A stretch of 6,596 nt of DNA from the NCBI GenBank assembly GCA_049889495.1, contig JBMHDH010000044.1:1-6596 (forward strand). The letters are read 5' to 3'. The position numbers and the translations under genes were made by a program. Positions 1 through 6,195 of the stretch are shown piece by piece; the first letter of the stretch is position 1, and every line of letters begins with the position of its first letter. The notes under the pieces are model-generated. The model made no database searches. It was not told the origin of the DNA and saw only the letters and a program-made list of their open reading frames with translations. The stretch is from UBA685 sp049889495. GTDB taxonomy: Bacteria > Pseudomonadota > Alphaproteobacteria > Puniceispirillales > Puniceispirillaceae.

Positions 1-52
1 TCTTGGCAGCGCCAAGACAGATAAATACTGCGAACGGGCAAAGACTTGCCCG
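1..52 (+). other. Two short hairpins upstream of the tRNA
   Basis: Two perfect inverted repeats precede the tRNA: TCTTGGC (1-7) with GCCAAGA (11-17) around a 3-nt loop, and CGGGCAA (35-41) with TTGCCCG (46-52) around a 4-nt loop. Neither is followed by a T-tract, so they do not look like terminators. In many alphaproteobacteria tRNA-fMet follows the 5S gene as the last member of the rRNA operon; these hairpins could be processing structures in the 5S-tRNA spacer, or the first could include the 3' edge of an RNA gene that starts outside the window. The stems are visible; the role is inference. Confidence 0.5.
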
Positions 53-63
53 AAACTGATTAT

Positions 64-144
<81 letters not shown>

Positions 145-160
145 TCTATCAATTATCGCT

Positions 161-191
161 AGGCCGTCTCAAATTGAGGCGGCCTTTTTTA
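161..191 (+). terminator. Intrinsic terminator after tRNA-fMet
   Basis: A 10-bp stem, AGGCCGTCTC (161-170) with GAGGCGGCCT (176-185) containing one G-T wobble, encloses a 5-nt loop and runs directly into a T-tract (185-190). This is a classic rho-independent terminator, 20 bases after the tRNA CCA end. On the opposite strand no T-run follows the stem, so it is not a clear terminator for the leftward operon that ends at 238. Confidence 0.93.
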
Positions 192-237
192 TGGGGTGTT
201 CAACATTTTCATTATGCCGTTATAGCGCATGGCAGCG
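192..237. other. Short convergent spacer between tRNA terminator and MBL gene
   Basis: This 46-bp gap separates the rightward tRNA unit from the end of the leftward operon. It has only a weak TGCC/GGCA (215-218 / 231-234) repeat and no T-run on the minus strand, so no convincing terminator for the leftward operon is visible. Termination there may depend on Rho or on the G+C-rich stem at 161-185. Confidence 0.4.
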
Positions 238-1086
238 TTATATCTCAAATTCCTGTAAATCTTCTGCTATGGCTACATCATCGCCAAAGGCCTGTCGCGC
301 ATCAATCAGTGCCTTATGAAATAAATCTTTCTTATCCATATATTTCCTGAAATGTGTTAGCACTAGGCGCCCCACTTGGGCTTTTTTGGCCATTTCACCG
401 ATTTCAGATGGTGTCGGTGTCGTTATCTTCATTAAATCAGTGGCCGCCACGCCATCTAGGCGATAGCACCAATGTAATAAGAGGTCAGCGTTTTTGGATA
501 GATCTGCCACTTCTGGACAAAGACCTGAATCGCCAGAATAAACGAATTTCTTCCCTTCACAGTGAAGGGCAAACGCCATAGATTCCAAAAAGGGCTGGGC
601 ATGTGGCGCAGTTGTGCTATCTATGCACCAACCGTCACCTTCGATGCGATCACCTGCTGTGATCTCGTGTATTTCAGGTGCAGGCCATGGGCGTGGGAGG
701 GTGCCACCACGTGCTAACCACACTTCTTGACTTTGTGGCAGTTCGGTGCGCGCTCGCAGATCATGCGATAAAACGCCATTTGTACCAAAATATCCTTCAG
801 TGATTTGGCGAATAGGGGCAGGGCCATAAATCTTTATGGGCGACCCCCCTTCGTCCCATGCGGCATGTATTAAACGCGCATAATCCATCATGTGATCTGA
901 ATGCAGATGGGTAAAAATAATGTGCGTGATATCAGAGGGGTTTCGACCAGTACGAAGCAAATTATCAAACACACCGCCGCCACAATCAAACAGGATATTA
1001 TCAGTTCCTACTTCAACAAGGTAGCCGCTAGAGGCACGTCGAACATAGGCCTCTGGTGAGCCTGAACCAAGTATTGTAAGCTTCAC
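238..1086 (-). CDS. MBL-fold metallohydrolase, RNase Z/AtsA-like
   Basis: A 282-residue metallo-beta-lactamase-fold hydrolase, probably a cytoplasmic two-zinc enzyme since no signal peptide is visible. The zinc motif THLHSDH gives ligands H60, H62, D64 and H65; further likely ligands are H162 (APH), D186 (SGDS) and H245 (LTHF). The N-terminal ILGSGSP and the FDCGGG turn are typical of the RNase Z/ElaC-like branch, which also contains the Pseudoalteromonas carrageenovora-type arylsulfatase AtsA. The histidine RNase Z normally has in the helix before the LTH motif appears absent (TPTPSEIG, about 224-230), arguing against tRNA 3' processing. The start is GTG at 1086-1084, overlapping the upstream sulfatase stop as GTGA, with AGGAG about 8 nt before it. 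Its position as third gene after marR and a sulfatase makes a sulfate-ester or related hydrolase plausible; a lactonase or phosphodiesterase remains possible. Confidence 0.85.
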   Translation of the reverse strand: MKLTILGSGSPEAYVRRASSGYLVEVGTDNILFDCGGGVFDNLLRTGRNPSDITHIIFTHLHSDHMMDYARLIHAAWDEGGSPIKIYGPAPIRQITEGYFGTNGVLSHDLRARTELPQSQEVWLARGGTLPRPWPAPEIHEITAGDRIEGDGWCIDSTTAPHAQPFLESMAFALHCEGKKFVYSGDSGLCPEVADLSKNADLLLHWCYRLDGVAATDLMKITTPTPSEIGEMAKKAQVGRLVLTHFRKYMDKKDLFHKALIDARQAFGDDVAIAEDLQEFEI

Positions 1087-2546
1087 TTTCGGTCTCCTAG
1101 CGCTGCTGCCTGTGGTGGTGGTGTGGCGCCAGGGGCTCCTAATTTCAGGGCCGCCTCGCGACCACCATGATGTTGGATCAAAGCGGCCTGATCTGCAAAG
1201 GCCATTTCATCCACCGCATCAGGATCACAAATTTTGCGAAGCTCTTTATGCAAATCTCTTAAAATATCTTGGCATGCGGGGTCTTGTGCGCGATTGGTGC
1301 ATTCTTCTGGATCATCCTCTAGATTAAAAAGCTCATCTGGAAAACCAACATAATGAATCAACTTCCACGCGCCTTTTCGCAGCATGAAAGCGCCAGATAC
1401 AGCGCCAGCCGCGTGATATTCAGAAAAGACAACGCGGTCTTTTTGCACAGGTTCTGATAAAATAGAATGAAGGTCGCGTACACCGTCAGCGGCCGCAATT
1501 TCCGTGCCGAAATGAGTTGCGATCGTCGCAGAAATATCCAACAGGCTAACAGGCGTATCACATAGGCCTTGTGGGATGTCTGGCCCTGCCATGATCAAAG
1601 GTACAGCGGCGCTTTCTTCATACATATTGGACTTTCCCCAAAGCCCGCGTGCGCCAACATTATCGCCATGGTCTGAGGTATAAATGATCTGTGTTCCGTC
1701 CATCTGTCCAGATGTTTCCAACGCGTCGATAATCTGCCCGATATTATGATCAAGCCAGCTGCATAATCCGTAATAGGCAGACATTGCGGCAAGACGTTCC
1801 TCAGCATTGGCAAATTTGTCTTCGCTGTTCATAAAGGCGTTTTGTTTTTCAATCCAAGGGTGGCGCTCATAGCCATCTTTGGGATGCAGCTTTACTTCAG
1901 GTAGCGTTTCAGGCGGATACATATCAAAATACTCTTGCGGTACCACAAGAGGGAAATGCGGTGCCACCAGACCTACATAAAGACACCATGGCCGCGCATC
2001 GTCAGCTCTATCCCTAATCCAGTCAACGGTGCGGCTCACAACGTTTTGATCATATTCTGTATATTTGCTCTCACCTGGCCCTATATAGTCGCCCAGCATG
2101 CGCTTTGGCCCAAGAATGCGCTCATCTTCTTTGCGAATGCTGGCCCAGACCATACCGACCCCATCTGCTACCATCATCGGAATATGTTCGATATCAAATC
2201 CAGCTGAATCATTTTCATTGCGATAATGCAGCTTGCCGATACTTTCCACCGATATGCCTTTTTCTTGAAGGGCATGACCCCAGCCGCGAATAGCACCTGT
2301 ATAGGGCATAGCATTATCCCATAGGCGTGTCTGGTGCGGATAAAGCCCTGTGGCAAAGCTCGCCCTTGCAGGCACGCAGATAGGACTTGGCGTGTAGGCA
2401 TTCGTAAATCTGGTGCCTCTTGCTGCCAATTTATCAAGGTTAGGTGTTTGCACAAAAGAATGGCCAGCGCACCCAAGAGCACGCGCCTGATGCTCGTCAG
2501 ACATGATCACTATTAAATTTGCTGGTTTTTCTTTGGATGCGGTCAC
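1083..2546 (-). CDS. Formylglycine-type sulfatase, choline-sulfatase-like
   Basis: A 487-residue member of the alkaline phosphatase/sulfatase superfamily that probably hydrolyses a sulfate ester. The C-x-P-x-R motif CVPAR (C57-R61), followed by ASFATG, marks C57 for conversion to formylglycine, the catalytic nucleophile. Likely metal and active-site residues are D17 (MSDEH), K105 and H107 (GKLH), H197 (APHFP), D292 and H293 (SDHGD) and K305 (GLWGK). The C-terminal part (about 392-420) has the usual WKLI...ELFNLEDDPEE block; the last 20 residues are Pro/Ala-rich. No signal peptide is visible, so it should act in the cytoplasm. Its motif spacing resembles choline-O-sulfatase relatives, but specificity cannot be assigned, and phosphonate or phosphate monoester activity is possible in this superfamily. 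The start is GTG (2546-2544), overlapping the marR stop by 4 bp; the end overlaps the MBL gene by 4 bp. Confidence 0.92.
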   Translation of the reverse strand: MTASKEKPANLIVIMSDEHQARALGCAGHSFVQTPNLDKLAARGTRFTNAYTPSPICVPARASFATGLYPHQTRLWDNAMPYTGAIRGWGHALQEKGISVESIGKLHYRNENDSAGFDIEHIPMMVADGVGMVWASIRKEDERILGPKRMLGDYIGPGESKYTEYDQNVVSRTVDWIRDRADDARPWCLYVGLVAPHFPLVVPQEYFDMYPPETLPEVKLHPKDGYERHPWIEKQNAFMNSEDKFANAEERLAAMSAYYGLCSWLDHNIGQIIDALETSGQMDGTQIIYTSDHGDNVGARGLWGKSNMYEESAAVPLIMAGPDIPQGLCDTPVSLLDISATIATHFGTEIAAADGVRDLHSILSEPVQKDRVVFSEYHAAGAVSGAFMLRKGAWKLIHYVGFPDELFNLEDDPEECTNRAQDPACQDILRDLHKELRKICDPDAVDEMAFADQAALIQHHGGREAALKLGAPGATPPPQAAALGDRK

Positions 2547-3007
2547 TTGATATCTCTTATTTTTGAGGCGGCTTCAATTTTTTTGATAATAAGGTAAAAT
2601 AATTCTAATTCTTCTGGAGTCACATCTGCCAGAAGGTGATGTTGGCGCTGTTCCATAATCGGCACAAGCTGCTTATTGATGTCTCGGGCAATTTCGGTTA
2701 GCTCCAGCTTCTGGATTCTTTTATCGTCAACATCGCGCTGACTTTTCAGCAATCCTTTTTTGATCATACCTTTTATTTTGCGACTAAGCTGTCCTTTATC
2801 CATCTGTACATGCTCAGCAATTTGGCTAGGAGACGGTTTGTCAAACATGCGGATGACCTGAATCACGCGCCATTCAACCAAAGAAAGACCAGATTTTTCT
2901 TTCAAGATGGCTGTGCCTTGCGCATTCAGCTGGCTTTGCAACTTTGCCAGACGGTAAGTCACAAAGGAGGACGGGTTTTTAAAACTCATGGCATCATGAT
3001 CGTTCAT
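2543..3007 (-). CDS. MarR-family transcriptional regulator
   Basis: A 154-residue dimeric winged-helix DNA-binding protein. The winged helix spans roughly residues 43-105: the PSPSQIAEHVQMDKGQLSRK stretch (58-77) covers the helix-turn-helix, and RDVDDKR (91-97) is the wing with the family's D-x-R signature. The flanking N- and C-terminal helices (about 12-38 and 108-148) would form the dimer interface and ligand pocket. It is first in the leftward operon and divergent from tctC, so it probably controls both arms through the palindrome at 3031-3042. MarR proteins commonly sense small, often aromatic, anions; the ligand here is unknown. The ATG at 3007 has no Shine-Dalgarno sequence, and the ATG at codon 7 (2989) is an alternative start. 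Known: the family fold. Inferred: target and ligand. Confidence 0.93.
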   Translation of the reverse strand: MNDHDAMSFKNPSSFVTYRLAKLQSQLNAQGTAILKEKSGLSLVEWRVIQVIRMFDKPSPSQIAEHVQMDKGQLSRKIKGMIKKGLLKSQRDVDDKRIQKLELTEIARDINKQLVPIMEQRQHHLLADVTPEELELFYLIIKKIEAASKIRDIK

Positions 3008-3030
3008 AGGTATAAATTTTCAGAAACTAT

Positions 3031-3042
3031 TTGACATGTCAA
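3031..3042. promoter_or_regulatory. Perfect 12-bp palindrome, probable MarR operator
   Basis: TTGACATGTCAA is identical to its own reverse complement and lies in the 79-bp gap between the divergent marR and tctC genes. Its size and symmetry match MarR/SlyA-type operators (SlyA prefers a 12-bp TTAGCAAGCTAA site). Each half is also a consensus sigma-70 -35 hexamer (TTGACA) on its own strand, so a bound dimer could block polymerase in both directions. No well-matched -10 sits 17 bp from either hexamer, so the exact promoters are uncertain. Confidence 0.7.
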
Positions 3043-3059
3043 CTTTATTGTGAAAATCC

Positions 3060-3082
3060 TACTATATAGAATTTAGGGAGGT
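3060..3082 (+). promoter_or_regulatory. AT-rich -10-like box and strong tctC ribosome binding site
   Basis: TACTATATAGAAT (3060-3072) is the best -10-like region on the plus strand before tctC, though its spacing from the palindrome's TTGACA is too long for a standard promoter (23 bp to TACTAT). AGGGAGGT (3075-3082) is a near-ideal Shine-Dalgarno sequence a few bases before the ATG at 3087 and fixes that start. It is far stronger than anything before marR or tctB, in keeping with high expression of a periplasmic receptor. Confidence 0.55.
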
Positions 3083-3086
3083 AATT

Positions 3087-4037
3087 ATGAAGAGATTTTT
3101 AATGGCAGCCACGGCAGCTGTCGGATTGTTTGCGGCGAGTGCTTCATCATCATTGGCCGATGGTCATGCATGGAAGCCTGAAGGCCCTATCAAGATGCTA
3201 ATCGCGTTCGCAGCAGGCGGTGGGGCGGATACACAAGCCCGTTTGATTGCTGGCGATATTCAGGCGGCCACAGGCTGGGATATTATTCCAGAGCAGGTCA
3301 CAGGCAAAGGCGGCGTGAACGCGCTTGTTGCTTTAAAAGACATGCCAAAAGACGGTACAGCCATTGCCATGGTGGTCACAGAATCAATTGGTTATAACGC
3401 AGTTGCCGCTGCGGGTGCAGGCGTCACGCCATCTGATTTCACAGGCCTTACAACCACTGCTGGCTTCCAGATGGGCGTTGTGTCGAAAGCGGATAAAGGC
3501 TGGACATCTTTTGCTGATATGATTGCAGATGCGAAAGCGAATAATCTGCGTTTTGGCACGATGTCACCAAAATTGTCTGATTTGGCGTTTTTGCTGGGTG
3601 AAGCGCAAGGTGTTGAGTTCAACATCATTCAGGTTAAAGGCGGTAAAGCTGTGATGAACGGCGTTCAAGCGGGTGATATGGATCTTGGCTTTATGGCAGG
3701 TATTCAGGGCAAAGGTGTTGCGTCTGGCGATCTTGTCAATCTGGCCTCTGCCATGTCAAAGCCATTGGTCCAAACCCCAGATGCTCCTGTTTTCGCTGAC
3801 CTTGGGGTACAGTTCAACGCAGATGGCTATTTTGTTTTTGTTGCTCCTGCTGGGATGGACCCGAAAGCACGTGACGCCATTACCAATGCGATTAAGGACT
3901 CAATCCAGAATGGAAAAGCATCAGGTATGATCACCAAAGCATTTGGTGGCGCAGCCATCAATGAAGGTGCTGAGCTGGATGCCATGTTCCAAGCGGAATA
4001 TGATGCTGCTGGCGCTTTGATGAAAGCTGCCCAGTAA
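3087..4037 (+). CDS. tctC: TTT transporter solute-binding receptor (TctC/Bug family)
   Basis: A 316-residue periplasmic receptor that captures the substrate and delivers it to the TctAB membrane complex. Residues 1-24 form a Sec signal peptide: MKRF, a hydrophobic alanine-rich core, and probable cleavage after SLA (A24). The mature protein opens with the Bug signature PIKMLIAFAAGGGADTQAR (34-52), a beta strand plus glycine loop contacting the ligand; KGGVNAL (74-80) and MPKDGTAI (86-93) match the next conserved blocks, although the usual N-K-P-G-A-G-G loop is altered to VTGKGG. SDFTGL and the later FGTMSP/VKGGKAVMNGVQAGDMD segments follow the family pattern. Length is typical. Bug receptors usually bind carboxylates through ordered waters; with sulfatases on both sides a sulfated carboxylate is an attractive but unproven ligand. 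First gene of the rightward operon. Confidence 0.95.
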   Translation: MKRFLMAATAAVGLFAASASSSLADGHAWKPEGPIKMLIAFAAGGGADTQARLIAGDIQAATGWDIIPEQVTGKGGVNALVALKDMPKDGTAIAMVVTESIGYNAVAAAGAGVTPSDFTGLTTTAGFQMGVVSKADKGWTSFADMIADAKANNLRFGTMSPKLSDLAFLLGEAQGVEFNIIQVKGGKAVMNGVQAGDMDLGFMAGIQGKGVASGDLVNLASAMSKPLVQTPDAPVFADLGVQFNADGYFVFVAPAGMDPKARDAITNAIKDSIQNGKASGMITKAFGGAAINEGAELDAMFQAEYDAAGALMKAAQ

Positions 4038-4069
4038 CGTCAGCTATTAAAAAATTGTAACAATCATGT

Positions 4070-4115
4070 TGGCCAGCAATGGAATCTTATAAAAGAAAAG
4101 ATAAATTGCTGGCCA
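4070..4115 (+). promoter_or_regulatory. mRNA hairpin enclosing the tctB start codon
   Basis: TGGCCAGCAAT (4070-4080) is exactly complementary to ATTGCTGGCCA (4105-4115), giving an 11-bp perfect stem with a 24-nt loop. The first two bases of the tctB ATG (4079-4081) are in the stem and the place where a Shine-Dalgarno sequence would lie is fully paired. A further 5-bp stem inside the loop, ATCTT (4084-4088) with AAGAT (4098-4102), extends it. There is no T-run, so it is not an intrinsic terminator. The likely effect is reduced tctB/tctA translation or protection of the tctC message 3' end, keeping receptor levels above membrane subunits. Structure seen; function inferred. Confidence 0.6.
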
Positions 4116-4618
4116 TTTTCTTTATTTTGGCGGCTCTTTTCATCATCTTTATCTGGGTGCCTATGGATACGGGCACCGCGCTTGTTGAGAAGGTAAGACG
4201 CAAATATACCATCGGAGATGCGCTGGCGCCTACGGTTGCAGGTGCCCTATTGCTGATGGGCGGGATGCTTTTATGGCTGAGGCCGTCCGCAGATAAGGCG
4301 ATCACAAGACAAAATTTGTTATGGGTGGGCTATTTATTTGGGGTGTTTACACTATCACTTGCGCTGATGCGTTATGCTGGGCCTGTTGTCGCCATGCTGA
4401 TGAATGTGGATTACAGGCCGCTAAGAGCAACCCCGCCATGGCATTACATTGGATATATTGTCGGTGGCACCATTTTAGTGGGTGGTCTGACCGCTCTTGT
4501 GGAACGGCGTCTGAAAGCAAGCCAGTTTATTATTGGATTTACAGCCGTATTGTTGGTGGCACTTCTTTATGATTTACCATTTGATGATTTGATCCTTCCA
4601 CCGAATGGAGATGTCTGA
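4079..4618 (+). CDS. tctB: TTT transporter small membrane subunit (TctB)
   Basis: A 179-residue inner-membrane protein, the small subunit partnering TctA. Hydrophobic segments are at about 10-28, 50-67, 81-108, 123-141 and 149-165, in line with the four or five helices of the family. The C-terminal YDLPFDDLILPP stretch resembles the LP-rich end of TctB proteins. TctB sequences diverge strongly, so the call leans on size, topology and its position between tctC and tctA. The ATG at 4079 is the only common start codon after the in-frame stop at 4058; it has no clear Shine-Dalgarno sequence and lies in the base of a hairpin. The stop overlaps the tctA start (TGATG). Confidence 0.9.
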   Translation: MESYKRKDKLLAIFFILAALFIIFIWVPMDTGTALVEKVRRKYTIGDALAPTVAGALLLMGGMLLWLRPSADKAITRQNLLWVGYLFGVFTLSLALMRYAGPVVAMLMNVDYRPLRATPPWHYIGYIVGGTILVGGLTALVERRLKASQFIIGFTAVLLVALLYDLPFDDLILPPNGDV

Positions 4619-6195
4619 TGGGTATTTGGGATCATGTTATTGCAGGTGTGCTTCTTGTCGTACAGTCTGACCCAGTGCTAGGCATACCGATTACCCTATT
4701 GATGGTTTTTGGTGGGTTTATTCTAGGGATTACAGTTGGGGCAACGCCTGGTCTTGCGGGACCGATGGCGATGGCAATCTCTTTGCCTATTTTGATTTCG
4801 ATTTTTGGATTCTCGGATGATGCGCTTTTGCCAGTTCTTGGCTTTCTGATTGGCATTATGAAAGGGGCCACCATCGGCGGCGCTGTGCCAGCTATTTTGT
4901 TTAATACGCCAGGGACGCCAGATGCCTATATGACAGCGCTAGATGGCTATCCGATGGCTCAGAAGGGAGAGGCTAGAAAGGCCTTGCGGATAGCGCATTT
5001 TTCGTCAGCCTCTGGCGATACATTTTCTGACATTGTGCTGGTGTTCTGTGCACCATTTCTTGCCATCATGGTTGAGCGATATCTTGATTTGCCTGAAAAA
5101 ACCGCACTATTGTTATTGTCGCTTGCCTTTATCGCGTCACTCATCGGTAACTCGGTTGGCAAAGGTCTTATTTCCATGGCTCTTGGTTTGTTTGCAGCCA
5201 TGATCGCCACTGGTGAGGATTTCTACCCTCGACTAACCATGGGCCAATCATCTTTGTCTGAGGGTATTCCTATTGCAGCGGCCATTTTGGGCGTGTTGAT
5301 TGTCGGAGAGGTGTTTAAAGCGCTTGAGGATATCTATCGCGGCGAGTCTGCTGCGCAAAGATCGACCAAGGTTCAAAATCGTAAAACGAAAATCTCTTTT
5401 GCAGATTGGCGCAAATATTTCCCCTATATCGGCCGCTCTGCGATTATTGGTACAGCGATTGGCGCCTTGCCTGGGGTAGGCTCCACGCTTGCGGCAACTT
5501 TGGGGTATTTCTCTGCAAAGCGCAGATATAATCTGACAAAAAACAAAGCAGATCCTGATTTTGGCAAGGGCGCTTCCGAAGGCGTTGTGGCAACCGAAGC
5601 TGCCAATAGCGCGGTGTCAGGAGCAAATTTGATCCCAGTTCTCTCACTCGGCATTCCAGGAAATGCGGCGGCAGTCTTTTTGATATTGGCAATGGATTCT
5701 ATCGGCGGTTTTAACCCCGGCCCATCAGTGTTCAAACTGGAAGGCGGGATTAGTGACAGTCCAATGAATTCTGAGATGGTTATCGCATTTGGGATATTTA
5801 CCACCATGTTTGTTGCCAATGCGCTGAACTGGACCATTGGCGGGGTGTTTATGCGTTGGGTTGGCATAATGGCTCTTATCCCGAAATCCAAATTATTGCC
5901 AGTCGTATTGTTGCTGACCATCACAGCGATTTATGTTCAAGAAACATCGATGCTGGCGGTTTGGATTACCTTATTTTTTGGATTGTTAGGGTATCTGATG
6001 CGGCGGATGGGTATGTCTCCTTTGCCATTTGTGATTGCCTTTATCCTTGGCGGTAATCTTGAAGCCACAGCACGTCAGGCCTTTGCCGCAACAGGCGCAG
6101 ATCCGTTTTTCTTGTTGAAAAGCCCGATTGCCGCAGGTTTTATTGCGCTGGCAGTATTTGTTATTATCTATAATTTAAGAAAGTCAAAATCATGA
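4618..6195 (+). CDS. tctA: TTT transporter large membrane subunit (TctA)
   Basis: A 525-residue polytopic inner-membrane protein, the transport subunit of a cation-coupled tripartite tricarboxylate transporter. The two inverted halves are visible by their matching signatures: half one has GATPGLAGP (41-49) and the diagnostic NTPGTPDAYMTALDGYPMAQ (96-115); half two has GALPGVGSTLAA (282-293), EGVVATEAANSAVSG (321-335) and PVLSLGIPGNAAAV (340-353), ending with NPGPSVF (366-372). About ten or more hydrophobic segments are spread along the chain. Length is normal (about 500). GGAG (4607-4610) gives a good ribosome binding site 7 nt before the ATG, inside the end of tctB. The last codons overlap the downstream sulfatase start by 4 bp (ATGA). 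Substrate cannot be inferred from TctA itself. Confidence 0.97.
   Translation: MGIWDHVIAGVLLVVQSDPVLGIPITLLMVFGGFILGITVGATPGLAGPMAMAISLPILISIFGFSDDALLPVLGFLIGIMKGATIGGAVPAILFNTPGTPDAYMTALDGYPMAQKGEARKALRIAHFSSASGDTFSDIVLVFCAPFLAIMVERYLDLPEKTALLLLSLAFIASLIGNSVGKGLISMALGLFAAMIATGEDFYPRLTMGQSSLSEGIPIAAAILGVLIVGEVFKALEDIYRGESAAQRSTKVQNRKTKISFADWRKYFPYIGRSAIIGTAIGALPGVGSTLAATLGYFSAKRRYNLTKNKADPDFGKGASEGVVATEAANSAVSGANLIPVLSLGIPGNAAAVFLILAMDSIGGFNPGPSVFKLEGGISDSPMNSEMVIAFGIFTTMFVANALNWTIGGVFMRWVGIMALIPKSKLLPVVLLLTITAIYVQETSMLAVWITLFFGLLGYLMRRMGMSPLPFVIAFILGGNLEATARQAFAATGADPFFLLKSPIAAGFIALAVFVIIYNLRKSKS

Noticed and set aside
161..185. Bidirectional terminator serving the leftward operon
   Set aside because: On the minus strand the stem is not followed by a T-run, so only the rightward role is supported.
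238..1086. tRNA-maturation RNase Z next to a tRNA gene
   Set aside because: The neighbouring tRNA is on the other strand in its own terminated unit and already encodes CCA; the enzyme is coupled to a sulfatase and appears to lack the RNase Z catalytic histidine.
1935..2207. Plus-strand open frame opposite the sulfatase
   Set aside because: Antisense shadow of the coding sequence, with no domain and no initiation signals.
2174..2482. 102-codon alternate frame within the leftward sulfatase
   Set aside because: Same-strand shifted frame of a well-supported sulfatase; composition is not protein-like and no motif is present.
4054..4064. ATTGT-A-ACAAT mini inverted repeat after tctC
   Set aside because: Only 5 bp, AT-rich, with a 1-nt loop and no T-tract; not a credible terminator or operator.
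4066..4092. Eight-codon leader frame starting at ATG 4066 and overlapping the tctB start out of frame
   Set aside because: No Shine-Dalgarno sequence and too short to judge; more likely chance within the hairpin region.
5424..5924. 166-codon open frame on the minus strand inside tctA
   Set aside because: It lies entirely antisense to a gene with unmistakable TctA signatures, its translation shows no recognisable family, and no separate ribosome binding site or promoter supports it.
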